Positions 53,721-62,846 of a stretch of 64,000 nucleotides of DNA are shown in pieces. The notes below the pieces were generated by a model that had not been told where the DNA came from, did no database searches, and was given only the letters and a program-made list of their open reading frames with translations. Position numbers and translations under genes: made by a program. Origin of the DNA: Paenibacillus sinopodophylli (GTDB lineage: Bacteria; Bacillota; Bacilli; Paenibacillales; Paenibacillaceae); assembly GCF_005930355.1 (NCBI RefSeq), contig NZ_VDBO01000002.1:186001-250000 (forward strand). The letters are read 5' to 3'. The stretch's first letter is position 1. Every line of letters starts with the position of its first letter.

Positions 53721-53837
53721 ATGAGCGATATGAGAGATGTATATGAGATTATGACCTATTTGCTGGTCATTATCTTTAGCAGCGTTATTATGGTGGCATG
53801 GCTGAAACGTAAATCCAAAAAAAAGAAGCAAGGCTGA
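53721..53837 (+). CDS. 38-residue single-helix membrane peptide
   Basis: ATG at 53721 to TGA at 53837 encodes a short polar start, one hydrophobic helix (TYLLVIIFSSVIMVAW) and a basic tail (LKRKSKKKKQG), a typical inside-positive anchor. CAGG/AAGGGG lies about 10 bases upstream. It sits 18 bases after the Dabb gene and before the YutE-like gene, so it is probably cotranscribed. The function is unknown. Confidence 0.55.
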   Translation: MSDMRDVYEIMTYLLVIIFSSVIMVAWLKRKSKKKKQG

Positions 53838-53854
53838 AAGCGGGCGACTGATTG

Positions 53855-54274
53855 ATGTATTATGTGAATCGGGAACAAATTGCTGTGCGGTTGGATTCAA
53901 TAGTTGAGGTTGCAGCTGCGCTGGACATGCTTGCTGCGAATTGGCAGGGAACGCTCCTTGAAGGCTTGGCTCAGGAGAGGGCACTGCATTTGGCTGTTGA
54001 GACGGTAACCGATGTAGGGAGCTTTCTGATTGACGGCTTTATATTGCGTGATGCGAGCAGCTACGAAGACATCATAGAAATTTCAGGAGAAGCGGGTGCT
54101 TTCCCGGCAGATATGCAGAGCACATTGATTGAGCTCGTCAAGCTGCGCAAGCCGCTGGTTCAAGAATATTATGTGTGGGAGAGAGCGGAGCTTCATCCGC
54201 TTTCGCGGACATTGTCAACTATATTACCGATATATAAGCAAGCGGTGGAGGAATATTTGGAGCGTGAATTGTAA
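53855..54274 (+). CDS. yutE: YutE/HepT-like protein (DUF86)
   Basis: This helical protein of about 139 residues starts MYYVNREQIAVRL, as in Bacillus YutE, a DUF86/HepT-like family member. HepT toxins carry R-x4-H-x-Y; here the matching segment is RKPLVQEY, with Gln in place of His. No MntA-type nucleotidyltransferase partner is next to it. It is therefore probably not an active RNase toxin but a chromosomal relative of unknown role. ATG 53855 is preferred over a TTG one codon earlier. Confidence 0.8.
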   Translation: MYYVNREQIAVRLDSIVEVAAALDMLAANWQGTLLEGLAQERALHLAVETVTDVGSFLIDGFILRDASSYEDIIEISGEAGAFPADMQSTLIELVKLRKPLVQEYYVWERAELHPLSRTLSTILPIYKQAVEEYLEREL

Positions 54275-54303
54275 CAACGGTTTAAGCTGTTTTGGAGGCA
54301 AGC

Positions 54304-54340
54304 AGGCTGCAGCCGCAAGTTGAGGCTGCAGCCTTTTTTT
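54304..54340 (+). terminator. Terminator after the YutE-like gene
   Basis: AGGCTGCAGCC (54304-54314) pairs perfectly with GGCTGCAGCCT (54324-54334), followed by TTTTTT. Confidence 0.92.
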
Positions 54341-54378
54341 GAAAGATAGGAAAGTATATCCTTAGGCTATATCTTCTC

Positions 54379-54439
54379 TATATTTCTTGGAATGAAACGC
54401 GCCGCGCCGCACAAGGACGACGATAATCGTTTCACCTTG
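54379..54439 (+). repeat. Dispersed intergenic repeat, copy C
   Basis: This copy shares 31 of its first 32 bases with copy B and the closing CGTTTC(A/T)CCTTG block. The arms TGAAACG and CGTTTCA can pair. It lies between a terminator and the start of the SufR-like gene, in the same orientation as copies A and B. Confidence 0.75.
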
Positions 54440-54505
54440 ACCGATTTACGAAAAAGTTAAAATACGTTACAATGACGCTATCAAGCTTGCGGGGGAGGTG
54501 AAGGG

Positions 54506-55171
54506 TTGAAGCGGATGAAAACAGCAAGTGCAGCTGGGGGAAGAGCGGCGTCACAAGGCGACCATTCGACACGTGAACGCATATTGATGCTGCTGAAGAC
54601 GGAAGGCAGAATGTATGCTGGCGATTTGTCCAGTGAGCTTTCGTTAACAGAAATGGCAATTAGACGTCATATGTATGCGCTGGAGAGTGAAGGGAGCGTT
54701 CATATCGTCTCCATTCGCCAAGCGATGGGTAGACCGCTACACGCGTATGAGCTGACGGCTGAGGCGGATGAGCTTTTTCCGAAAAATTATCACCTGCTTG
54801 CGCTGGACTTGCTTGACGAGCTGGCGGATGACCCGGACACCGCTGCGCTTATTGATCGGATGTTCGAAGGACGCAAGAAAAAGCTTCAGCTGCGTTACGA
54901 AACAAGAATGGCTGGCAAGAGCTTAGCGGACAAGGTCAGCGAGCTCGCGGCCATTCAGAATGCTGGCGGATATATGGCTGAAGTGGAGCCGCAAAGTGAC
55001 GGTAGCTATATGCTGTATGAATATAATTGTCCAATCGCGCAGGTTGCAGGCAAATATGTTCAAGCATGTACGTGTGAGCTGTCCTTGTTCGAAGCGCTTC
55101 TTGATGCCCCAGTGGCACGGACGGAATGTTTGGCCAAAGGCGGAGGCAAGTGCAGCTATCATATTGGCTAG
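54506..55171 (+). CDS. HTH regulator with C-terminal cysteine cluster (SufR-like)
   Basis: This 221-residue protein has an N-terminal winged helix (about 20-85, LSSELSLTEMAIRRHMYALE) and a C-terminal domain with cysteines in YNCPIAQVA, QACTCELSLFE, RTECLAKGGGKCSYHIG. This layout matches the SufR group of regulators, in which three of these cysteines hold a 4Fe-4S cluster. It may sense iron-sulfur status. No suf operon is visible in the window. TTG start with GGAGGTG upstream; an ATG three codons later is an alternative. Confidence 0.85.
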   Translation: MKRMKTASAAGGRAASQGDHSTRERILMLLKTEGRMYAGDLSSELSLTEMAIRRHMYALESEGSVHIVSIRQAMGRPLHAYELTAEADELFPKNYHLLALDLLDELADDPDTAALIDRMFEGRKKKLQLRYETRMAGKSLADKVSELAAIQNAGGYMAEVEPQSDGSYMLYEYNCPIAQVAGKYVQACTCELSLFEALLDAPVARTECLAKGGGKCSYHIG

Positions 55172-55195
55172 ATATAAACGATAGGTCAGTTACGG

Positions 55196-55238
55196 GCCGC
55201 CCCTGTTAATCGGAGACGATTGGCAGGGGCGGCTTTTT
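55196..55238 (+). terminator. Terminator after the SufR-like gene
   Basis: GCCGCCCCTG (55196-55205) pairs with CAGGGGCGGC (55224-55233), followed by TTTTT. Confidence 0.92.
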
Positions 55239-55399
55239 GCATTCGCAGCTCCAGCTTAGGTTTATTAGTGCTCAGATGATTTTTCAATCATGTGTGTCAG
55301 GACAAGCCCATGCTGCTTATACTGTCATTACGCAAGTGGGCATTCGTCTAGAAGCAAGTTACGCAGGCAGGTTATTGATGGTGGAGGAGGGATACGGTC

Positions 55400-55876
55400 A
55401 TGATCATGACATGGAGTGCAGCGATTGCCGCAGGGGCGTTTGTTTTTCTAGTAGCAGGCATACTTCTGGCCTTGCGAACGGCTTTGCACAGGCTGGGTCA
55501 GGTACAGATTGAAGCTGAAGCGATGCGGCTGGATTTGCATAAGCTGAGTACGGAGCTCAGCAGGCTTATCCAGCCTGCTGAGGAAACGATTCGATCCGCG
55601 AATCGACAGCTTCTGGCAGCCAGCAAGCTTTTTGAATCGGCAGGGCATATTGGCGGAGCTATTGCGAACACCACATCGGCAGCTGAACGAATTACATCAC
55701 TATTATCAGAATCGGTGGAGCAGCATGCGAATCATCATAAGACAAAACGCCAGGTCGGTGAAGCGCTTGAATGGGCAGAGCTAGGAATGACAGCGTGGCA
55801 GCTGTGGCAAACTAACCGAAAGAAAGAAATGACTCAAGGGAATGCGCATGATCCTGTATCCGAATCGGAATCCTAA
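55400..55876 (+). CDS. DUF948 membrane-anchored protein
   Basis: This 158-residue protein has an N-terminal membrane helix (about 5-27) and a long helical, coiled-coil-like body, as in DUF948 (YtxG) proteins of the general stress response. GGAGGAGGG lies 8 bases before the ATG. The YtxH-like gene follows after 51 bases; in Bacillus ytxG and ytxH are also adjacent, which supports both calls. Confidence 0.85.
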   Translation: MIMTWSAAIAAGAFVFLVAGILLALRTALHRLGQVQIEAEAMRLDLHKLSTELSRLIQPAEETIRSANRQLLAASKLFESAGHIGGAIANTTSAAERITSLLSESVEQHANHHKTKRQVGEALEWAELGMTAWQLWQTNRKKEMTQGNAHDPVSESES

Positions 55877-55927
55877 TTCAAGATGCAGCAGACGAAGTGC
55901 GTGCTATATATGAGAGGAGCGAAAACA

Positions 55928-56356
55928 ATGTCAACACGTAAACAAACAAAAGGATTTTTATTGGGTGCATTAGCTGGAGGTGTGGTGGGCTCAATTACAG
56001 CTTTGCTATTGGCACCGAAGCCAGGCAAGGAGCTGCGTCAGGATATTTCGGACGGTGCGCAGAAGGTAAGCGAGACAACGGTTAAGGTAGCTGGGCAAGT
56101 GGGAGATACGACTGGGCGCATTGCTAAGCAAATCGGCGGGCAAGCGATCCAAATTGCGGGTAGAACGAAGCAGGCGGCAAGCGGCGTTGTAAGCAGTGTG
56201 AGAAGCCGGAATAAAGGAACCGAAGAAACCGAAGCTAATGCAGAAACCGAAGAAATTATAGCAAGCGGAAGCGAAGAAGCGGCAAGCGCAATAGAAACGG
56301 TTGAAGCAGGAGAAACCGAAGCTGCAGTATCCAAGGAGCTTCAATCTATCAATTAA
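55928..56356 (+). CDS. YtxH-like protein (gas-vesicle-type small anchor)
   Basis: This 142-residue protein starts with the YtxH signature: a short glycine-rich hydrophobic helix then [15 protein letters not shown]. The second half is highly acidic with Glu/Ala repeats ([20 protein letters not shown]), a lineage-specific tail. It probably associates with the membrane and with the DUF948 protein. ATG 55928 has GAGAGGAG upstream and is preferred over the longer frame. Confidence 0.88.
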   Translation: MSTRKQTKGFLLGALAGGVVGSITALLLAPKPGKELRQDISDGAQKVSETTVKVAGQVGDTTGRIAKQIGGQAIQIAGRTKQAASGVVSSVRSRNKGTEETEANAETEEIIASGSEEAASAIETVEAGETEAAVSKELQSIN

Positions 56357-56417
56357 CGATAAGCTGCATCGGTTAGGCTGATGGCGGATGTTCGCATTAA
56401 AAGTCAGAATAATCAGA

Positions 56418-56466
56418 AAATAAGGCAAACAGCGTGGAGCATTGGCTCCTGCAGTTTGCCTTATTT
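56418..56466. terminator. Bidirectional terminator, ytxH-like / glgC
   Basis: AAATAAGGCAAAC (56418-56430) pairs with GTTTGCCTTATTT (56454-56466), with inner GGAGC/GCTCC pairing. It lies between convergent genes. Confidence 0.9.
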
Positions 56467-56481
56467 GATAGCGATTTTGGC

Positions 56482-57696
56482 CTAGCCAAGCATGTTGCTG
56501 TGTATCCGTCCAGGTACCTCGTTCAGTAAGCTGGCCAGCGGCTCCAGATTGTAGCCCTTCATGGCTGAGGTCGATGCGGTAATGGCTTCCCCTGGCCCGA
56601 CAACAGATATATCATCATTCAATTGCCCGATGAAGGCATCATCATGAATGATTGCTCCTTCACCAATAATGGCACGATGGATGGTCACGTTGCGTCCGAT
56701 TCGAGCGCCAGGCATAATGATGCTTTCGTAAATTTCGCTGTTCGCTCCGATGGAAACGCCGTTGCAAATAACGGACCGCGTTACATCCGATTCAATGGCG
56801 CAGGCCGGATGCAGCAGTGAGTCGGTAATCGTAGCTTCTGGACTCAGATAAGGCTTCTCAAGGCTCCCCGTTGTAAAGCGCTGCGACTGCTGCTTGTTAA
56901 GCTTGAACTCGCCATCGAGCAAATCCATATTGGCTTCCCACAGGCTGTCTATCGTGCCAACATCACGCCAGTAGCCTTCATATGGGTAGGCTAACATGCT
57001 TGCTTTGGAAGCAAGTATTGCAGGGATAACATCCTTGCCGAAATCATGGCTGGAATTCGGATTTGCAGCATCCTCAAGCATGTATGCTCTCAGATCTGCC
57101 CAGCGGAATAAATAGATACCCATCGAAGCTAGATTGCTGGTTGGCTTAGCTGGCTTCTCATGGAACGAATGAACCTTGAAGTTGTCGTCCGTATGAATAA
57201 TTCCGAAACGGCTTGCTTCTCGCCAAGGGACCTGCTTGACTGCTATGGTTACCGCCGCGCTGCGGTTTTTATGAAACTCCAGCATTGGCTTATAGTCCAT
57301 TTCGTAAATATGGTCACCTGAGAGAATAAGTACATGCTCGGGGCTGTACTGGTCGATATAATCGATATTTTGGTATATGGCATCGGCTGTCCCTGCGTAA
57401 CCGTCAGCTCGTTTACGCGAAGAAGGCAATACCGTAACGCCGCTCGCGGCCGATGACTCTTGAAGCCCGTGGTGGTCGTTCAATACATATTTATGGACAC
57501 TATCGGCACAATACTGCGTCAGTACGCCTATCGTCCCAATATTTGAATTAGCACAGTTAATCAGTGGAAAATCAATCATGCGAAAGCGATCACCGAAAGG
57601 GATAATCGGCTTTGCGGCTTGGCTTGTCAGTGGTGACAAGCGTCGTCCTTCGCCACCGGCTAACAGCATGGCAATACATTCATTATGGCTTTTCAA
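56482..57696 (-). CDS. glgC: Glucose-1-phosphate adenylyltransferase
   Basis: This 404-residue enzyme makes ADP-glucose for glycogen. The nucleotidyltransferase domain has AGGEGRRLSPLT, GYAGTADAI and FHEKPAKP, and the C-terminal left-handed beta helix holds hexapeptide repeats. TTG start with AGGGGG 8 bases upstream. No glgD or glycogen synthase gene is present in the window, so glycogen genes are not all together here. The neighbouring GH13 enzyme in the same orientation gives a starch/glycogen theme. Confidence 0.92.
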   Translation of the reverse strand: MKSHNECIAMLLAGGEGRRLSPLTSQAAKPIIPFGDRFRMIDFPLINCANSNIGTIGVLTQYCADSVHKYVLNDHHGLQESSAASGVTVLPSSRKRADGYAGTADAIYQNIDYIDQYSPEHVLILSGDHIYEMDYKPMLEFHKNRSAAVTIAVKQVPWREASRFGIIHTDDNFKVHSFHEKPAKPTSNLASMGIYLFRWADLRAYMLEDAANPNSSHDFGKDVIPAILASKASMLAYPYEGYWRDVGTIDSLWEANMDLLDGEFKLNKQQSQRFTTGSLEKPYLSPEATITDSLLHPACAIESDVTRSVICNGVSIGANSEIYESIIMPGARIGRNVTIHRAIIGEGAIIHDDAFIGQLNDDISVVGPGEAITASTSAMKGYNLEPLASLLNEVPGRIHSNMLG

Positions 57697-57860
57697 TTTA
57701 ATTTCCCCCTGTCCGATAAGTTTTGTTGGTATAGGCTGCGTTCATTATAATGAAACATTAACCTTGCTGGGTCCGTTTGAAACCTTTACTCCGAAAAAAA
57801 TAGCAGCAGCTTGTAAATTCGAAGGTATAGGTCAGGGAGAAGCAGTCAAGAGGGGGAAAA

Positions 57861-57900
57861 GGACCTCTACCTTGCCCAAATGACAAGATAGAGGTCCAGG
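57861..57900 (-). terminator. Terminator after the GH13 gene
   Basis: On the minus strand GGACCTCTA (57897-57889) and TAGAGGTCC (57869-57861) form the stem with inner CTTG/CAAG pairing, then TTTTCCCCC. Confidence 0.85.
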
Positions 57901-57905
57901 AGGTA

Positions 57906-59651
57906 CTATATGATTCGATAGATGATTCTGAAGTCAAGGGGCGGCAGATCAATTCGAAGCTGCTCGTCAACTGTAATAATCTCATCTCCGGTCAGGGCAT
58001 CATGCCAGTCGTCCACATCCATAGGATGCGACAGCGTGACGGACTCATCGGTGTTATTCATCCAAATCGTGAAATGCTGCTTCTCATTCAAGCGCTCGAA
58101 AATGAGAGTACCACTCTCGTTGTCTGCGTGAAGGAAGCGGAAGCGGCCGTCGCGCAGCGCGGCATGCTCTTTGCGCAGGGCGATCAGAAGCTGGTAGAAG
58201 TCAAACAGCTCGCGATCCTGCCGCTCAGTATCCCATTCCATGCATTTGCGGCAATCCGGATCATCGTCGCCGTCTAGTCCGATCTCGTCGCCATAATAGA
58301 TGCAGGGAATGCCCATAGAAGCCATCATGAAAACAACAGCCAGCTTCAAGCGAGCTTTGTTGCCGCCTAGTCTAGTCGCAATGCGCGGAATGTCATGGCT
58401 TGAGAGCAGATTGAACATGGCTTCGTTCGTCTGTTGCGGATAACGCATAAGCAGACGGTTGATCTGGTCTGCGAAACCAGAGGCTGCATAGTCGGCAGAT
58501 GCGAAAAAAGCGGTCACTTCATTCGTGAATGGATAATTCATGGACGAATCGAACTCATCGCCATGCAGCCAATTGAGCGCATTACCCCAAACTTCACCGA
58601 TAATAAATGCGTCAGGCTTCTCCGTTTTTACTGCTGTACGGAAATCACGCCAGAAGGCGTGGTCGACTTCGTTGGCTACGTCAAGCCGCCAGCCGTCAAT
58701 ATCGGCCTCTCTGATCCAATGAATAGACACATCCAGCAGATATTGCTTAACCTCAGGATTAGCAGTGTTGAGCTTTGGCATATTGCCGAAGAAGCCGAAG
58801 GTTGCGTAGTTCGCGGCACCGTCCTTGACTTCTACAGGGAAGCCGTTCAAGTGAAACCAGTCTTTATACTTCGAATTGTCGCCATGCTGCAGCACGTCCT
58901 GAAACGGCGGGAATTGCTCGCTGGTATGGTTGAATACAGCGTCCAGCACGACACGGATACCGAGGTCATGGCAGGCTTTCACGAGTTTTTTGAGAAGCGC
59001 TGCATCCCCGAACTGTGGATCAATATGCATATAATCGACCGTGTCGTATTTGTGGTTGGACGGCGCTAAGAATAATGGCGTCAAATAAATGGCGTTCACG
59101 CCCAAATCAGTCAAATGGCTTAAGTGATCGAGAATGCCTTGCAAATCACCGCCAAAATGATCTTCTCCCCCTGGCTTTTCTCCCCAAGGTCGGATCCCTT
59201 CCGGATCATTACTCGTGTCGCCATTGGCGAAGCGATCAGGCATAATCTGATAGAAAATAGCGGACTTCGCCCACTCCGGTGCATCAAACAAATCGATGGC
59301 GTGAATAAAGGGAACCTCGAAGTAGCCTCCTGCTGGCGTAGGCTGGTCTTCATAAATACCTGTCTCGATCAGCCAAAGGGTTTCGTCTCCGGATCGGACA
59401 CGGAATCCGTATGAAAAACGATGGAATTGTGGTTTAATGACGGCCTCCCAATAATCGAACAAAGGATCGGCGGCAATCTTTTCCATTGGAATATCCATGG
59501 AATGGCTATCCCAGTCGTATTTGTCACCAGTTACAGCGAAGGCTTCTTCCACGTCATTCCTTTTGGTGCGGAGCCTGAGATGAAAGGTATTGCAATCGTA
59601 GGCATAAGCCCATTTTAGATCTGGTGAGTGATGCAGACATTCTTTGAACAT
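57906..59651 (-). CDS. Cytosolic GH13 alpha-glucan hydrolase (neopullulanase/maltogenic amylase type)
   Basis: This 581-residue protein has an N-terminal beta domain (about 1-120) typical of neopullulanases and cyclomaltodextrinases, then a GH13 barrel. Conserved regions are DAVFNHTSEQF, GWRLDVANEV (nucleophile Asp), IIGEVWG (acid Glu) and LSSHDIPRIATR (stabilising Asp). It has no signal peptide, so it acts on maltodextrins or cyclodextrins in the cytosol. ATG 59651 follows AAGGAG by 9 bases; the earlier in-frame ATG has no ribosome site. Confidence 0.92.
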   Translation of the reverse strand: MFKECLHHSPDLKWAYAYDCNTFHLRLRTKRNDVEEAFAVTGDKYDWDSHSMDIPMEKIAADPLFDYWEAVIKPQFHRFSYGFRVRSGDETLWLIETGIYEDQPTPAGGYFEVPFIHAIDLFDAPEWAKSAIFYQIMPDRFANGDTSNDPEGIRPWGEKPGGEDHFGGDLQGILDHLSHLTDLGVNAIYLTPLFLAPSNHKYDTVDYMHIDPQFGDAALLKKLVKACHDLGIRVVLDAVFNHTSEQFPPFQDVLQHGDNSKYKDWFHLNGFPVEVKDGAANYATFGFFGNMPKLNTANPEVKQYLLDVSIHWIREADIDGWRLDVANEVDHAFWRDFRTAVKTEKPDAFIIGEVWGNALNWLHGDEFDSSMNYPFTNEVTAFFASADYAASGFADQINRLLMRYPQQTNEAMFNLLSSHDIPRIATRLGGNKARLKLAVVFMMASMGIPCIYYGDEIGLDGDDDPDCRKCMEWDTERQDRELFDFYQLLIALRKEHAALRDGRFRFLHADNESGTLIFERLNEKQHFTIWMNNTDESVTLSHPMDVDDWHDALTGDEIITVDEQLRIDLPPLDFRIIYRII

Positions 59652-59702
59652 TGGCTCCCGCTCCTTTTGTATGTGATTTTTCATGGATACATGAATCAAA
59701 TA

Positions 59703-60509
59703 TTAGCCGCGCAGCAAAGATTCCGCACCATCGATGTACACTTCCGTACCTGATATATGGCTCGCATCATCAGATGCCAGAAACAAAGCAAGCTTCGCGA
59801 CTTGAGCGGCGCTGCCTGGTCCATCCTCAAGCGGCTGATTGCCCTCGGGATATTCCACGGGAATCGTTATTTCGTCAAGCTCTGGCGTTCTTTCGGTGTT
59901 TTCTTCGATGTTCGTATCGATAGCGCCTGGGCATATGACGTTCACGCGGATTTGGTATTGGGCAAGCTCCAATGCGGCCATTTTGGCAAAAGCGACCTGA
60001 CCCGCCTTCGTGCTGCTGTAAGCGCTGAAGCCGATGTTGGAGAAAACACGGTTGCCATTAATCGAGCTTGTAATAATGACGCTGCCGCCATTGTCTTTCA
60101 TCAATGGAATAGCGTGTTTCACGGTGAGAAAAGTACCGCTTAAATTAACTTGCAGCGTCGTATTCCAATCGTCCAACGCCATTTGTTCAATCGGGGCAAG
60201 CACGCCGTTAATACCGGCATTGGCATAGACAATATCCACACGGCCGAAACGTTCCTTCACTTGGCGGTAGGCATTTGCCAGCTGAATTTCACTGGAAATA
60301 TCCGTCTCGATGGAAAGACAGGTGACTTCGTCTTTCTGAATGATGCGGCAAACTTCCTCCATCGAAGCTTCCTTTACATCCAGGAGCACCAAATCAGCCC
60401 CTTCCCTTGCGAATCGCAAAGCGGCCGCTCGTCCAATGCCGGAGCCGGCACCTGTAATGAGTGCTATTTTCCCATTCAAGCGTCCCGCTCGGCTATGTCG
60501 TTTCGTCAT
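59703..60509 (-). CDS. SDR family oxidoreductase (glucose 1-dehydrogenase-like)
   Basis: This 268-residue protein has the classical short-chain dehydrogenase motifs: ALITGAGSGIGRAAA for NAD(P) binding, NAGINGV, and the catalytic YSSTKAGQVA. The overall pattern is like YhxC/glucose-1-dehydrogenase type enzymes. The substrate is unknown. A plausible ribosome site AAAAGGAGG lies before the ATG. It is 51 bases upstream of the GH13 gene and may share its transcript. Confidence 0.88.
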   Translation of the reverse strand: MTKRHSRAGRLNGKIALITGAGSGIGRAAALRFAREGADLVLLDVKEASMEEVCRIIQKDEVTCLSIETDISSEIQLANAYRQVKERFGRVDIVYANAGINGVLAPIEQMALDDWNTTLQVNLSGTFLTVKHAIPLMKDNGGSVIITSSINGNRVFSNIGFSAYSSTKAGQVAFAKMAALELAQYQIRVNVICPGAIDTNIEENTERTPELDEITIPVEYPEGNQPLEDGPGSAAQVAKLALFLASDDASHISGTEVYIDGAESLLRG

Positions 60510-60932
60510 CAGATCGTCCTCCTTTTGCTAATCGGCTCCTTGGGGAGAGCTTGGTTTCTACTTGTATGTACCCGATACGGTGCCAACGAAACAGCAGGCA
60601 GTCTTGAAGCGCATAAAGGCCAAAGGGCTGTTTAGCGCAATCCGCACGGGATGAATGTCTAATAAACAAATGATTAGATAGGGTTCAATTGCGGTTCATT
60701 GCCTTCTTCGTTGTCTTTTTTCATCTCATGCTGGACAAGCTTCACTTACTTGAGCGGAAAAGTGTGGAACGTGCCGATCACTTCAGATTTTATTGGCTAA
60801 CTGAAATTTAGGCGGGTCTTTTACTTGTACCTAGTGTGGACATCATGCTATCCAAAGGTACGTTTTTGTGCCTGTTTTCATATGTTATTAAGTCTGGATT
60901 CATTAACATTCATTCAGGAAAGCGGTGTGTTT
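60510..60932. other. Intergenic region without a recognised gene
   Basis: About 420 bases separate the SDR gene from the divergent glutamate racemase gene. The short reading frames here have no good ribosome sites or recognisable products. I see no riboswitch, terminator or repeat. It should hold the two divergent promoters, which I cannot place with confidence. Confidence 0.5.
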
Positions 60933-61742
60933 GTGCAGCAACCGATTGCGATACTAGATTCAGGCGTTGGCGGCCTCACCGTTGCTAAGGAAGTCATGCG
61001 CCAACTGCCGCGAGAGAAAATCGTATACTTCGGGGATACGGCCAGAACGCCTTACGGCCCGCGCTCTTCGGAGGAAATTGTTCGATTCACCAGGGAAATC
61101 GTCGATTATCTTATACAGTTTAATCCCAAAATGATTGTTATAGCATGCAATACCGCTACAGCCGCGGGGCTTGAGGATATTCGTTCACGCGTTGCGGTTC
61201 CCGTAGTCGGGGTCATTAATCCGGGAGCGAGAGCTGCCATTCGGTTAACGGTTACAGGCTTTGTCGGCGTAATCGGCACAGAAGGAACCATAAAGAGCAA
61301 AGCTTATGATCAGGCGCTAAGAGCGCTGTCTCCTGAAGTGAAAGTGATTAGCGAAGCATGTCCGCGCTTTGTCCCGCTCGTTGAGAAGGGCAATTTCCGT
61401 TCCCGAGAAACGTACGAAACGGTGCTGAGCTCGATTGGGCATCTGCAAGGCTATCCACTCGATACACTTATACTTGGCTGCACGCATTATCCGTTCTTGA
61501 CGGAGACGATCTCCGAGGTAATGGGGCAGGATGTGAAGCTCATCAGCTCGGCAGAAGAGACGGCACGCGAGATTAGCTTGATTCTTCAAACAGAGGGCAA
61601 CCTCTCGCATGGAGAGACCATTTCGGTTCATCAGTTTTTTTGCAGTGGAGATACGCGAATATTCCAATCCATTACGAATCAATGGCTGGGCAAGCAGATT
61701 CAGCTGTCTCCAGTCGTGTGGCAAATTCCCACAATCGTGTGA
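60933..61742 (+). CDS. murI: Glutamate racemase
   Basis: This 269-residue enzyme makes D-glutamate for peptidoglycan. Both catalytic cysteines are in conserved motifs, VIACNTATAAG and ILGCTHYPFL, and it opens with AILDSGVGGLTVAKE. The start is set at GTG 60933 to match the usual family length; AGGAAAG is about 13 bases upstream, and the longer frame from 60825 adds an untypical extension. A terminator-like hairpin follows. A peptidase that may cut D-glutamyl bonds is encoded next. Confidence 0.92.
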   Translation: MQQPIAILDSGVGGLTVAKEVMRQLPREKIVYFGDTARTPYGPRSSEEIVRFTREIVDYLIQFNPKMIVIACNTATAAGLEDIRSRVAVPVVGVINPGARAAIRLTVTGFVGVIGTEGTIKSKAYDQALRALSPEVKVISEACPRFVPLVEKGNFRSRETYETVLSSIGHLQGYPLDTLILGCTHYPFLTETISEVMGQDVKLISSAEETAREISLILQTEGNLSHGETISVHQFFCSGDTRIFQSITNQWLGKQIQLSPVVWQIPTIV

Positions 61743-61756
61743 AGGCTGAAATCGCA

Positions 61757-61794
61757 CCAAAGAAGCTGCACCCAATGGGTTTGGCTTCTTTTGG
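61757..61794 (+). terminator. Probable terminator after murI
   Basis: CCAAAGAAGC (61757-61766) pairs with GCTTCTTTTGG (61784-61794) with one bulge. The T run is short. Confidence 0.6.
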
Positions 61795-61872
61795 CCGTTT
61801 CGCTACATAGGACATGCGCAGGCGCGCATAGCATGAAGGAAGCATACTTAGGCAGCAGGAGGCGATTGAGAT

Positions 61873-62757
61873 ATGTACGCCGTACAAAGCTATGGGTATT
61901 CGGATTTACTCGATGGAGTGAGACAGCTCTCGGGCAGATATCCGTTTCTATCAGCGCATGTGATTGGGGAGAGCGTCATGGGCAAGCCTTTGCTTGCGCT
62001 TCGCTGCGGAACGGGTTCGCGCCGCGTTCATATGAATGGTTCCTTCCATGCAAATGAGTGGATTACATCCGCGCTGCTGATGCGTTTTGTAGCGGATTTG
62101 TCCGCGGCTTATTGTACCGGCGAGGAGATCGGCGGGCAGCAGGCAGCAGATCTCTGCAGGGAAGTGACGCTATGGGTAGTGCCGATGGTCAATCCTGATG
62201 GCGTCGAGCTCTCGCAGCAAGGCTTGCATGAGACGCATCCCTATTATCGGCAGCTCGTGGATTGGAATGGCGGATCGGCGCAGTTCAGCGGCTGGAAAGC
62301 TAATATCCGCGGCGTGGATTTGAATGATCAGTTTCCTGCGTTCTGGGAAGAGGAGTGTAAGCGCAGAGGAATGGAGGGACCTGCACCACGCGATTATCCA
62401 GGGCCTTACCCGCTTAGCGAGCCTGAGGCGGCTGCTATGGCTAGGTTCACAGACACAATCGACTTCCATCGTGTGATGGCACTGCATACGCAGGGACGCG
62501 AGATTTATTGGAATTATCGTGACTTTGAGCCTGCTGAGTCAGAGCAACTAGCGAGTAAGCTGGCGAGGGTAAGCGGATACGAGGCCGTTAAGCTTACAGG
62601 CAGCGATGCAGGCTATAAGGATTGGTATATCCAGCGCTACCGCAGGCCGGGATTTACCGTTGAAGCTGGTTACGGCGAGAACCCGCTTCCGATGAGCAAA
62701 TTTGACTCTATTTATGTAGAACTTCAGCCGCTGCTGCTAGAGATGCTTCGTCTTTAG
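61873..62757 (+). CDS. M14 family zinc carboxypeptidase (gamma-D-glutamyl endopeptidase type)
   Basis: This 294-residue peptidase has zinc ligands His59 and Glu62 in FHANEW, a third His in ALHTQGREIYW, and the catalytic Glu in TVEAGYGENPLP. This sequence style matches gamma-D-glutamyl-diamino acid peptidase I and Bacillus YqgT, which cut peptidoglycan peptides. It lacks a signal peptide, so it would act in the cytosol, perhaps in recycling of wall peptides. AGGAGG lies 10 bases before the ATG. Its position after murI gives a shared D-glutamate theme. Confidence 0.88.
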   Translation: MYAVQSYGYSDLLDGVRQLSGRYPFLSAHVIGESVMGKPLLALRCGTGSRRVHMNGSFHANEWITSALLMRFVADLSAAYCTGEEIGGQQAADLCREVTLWVVPMVNPDGVELSQQGLHETHPYYRQLVDWNGGSAQFSGWKANIRGVDLNDQFPAFWEEECKRRGMEGPAPRDYPGPYPLSEPEAAAMARFTDTIDFHRVMALHTQGREIYWNYRDFEPAESEQLASKLARVSGYEAVKLTGSDAGYKDWYIQRYRRPGFTVEAGYGENPLPMSKFDSIYVELQPLLLEMLRL

Positions 62758-62846
62758 CGGCCTTTGGCCTTTCATGTTTGGATAGAGCATACGAAGGGGT
62801 CATATGTTATAATAAGTGAAAAAGCTCAGCAAAGGTGGAGTGTCTG

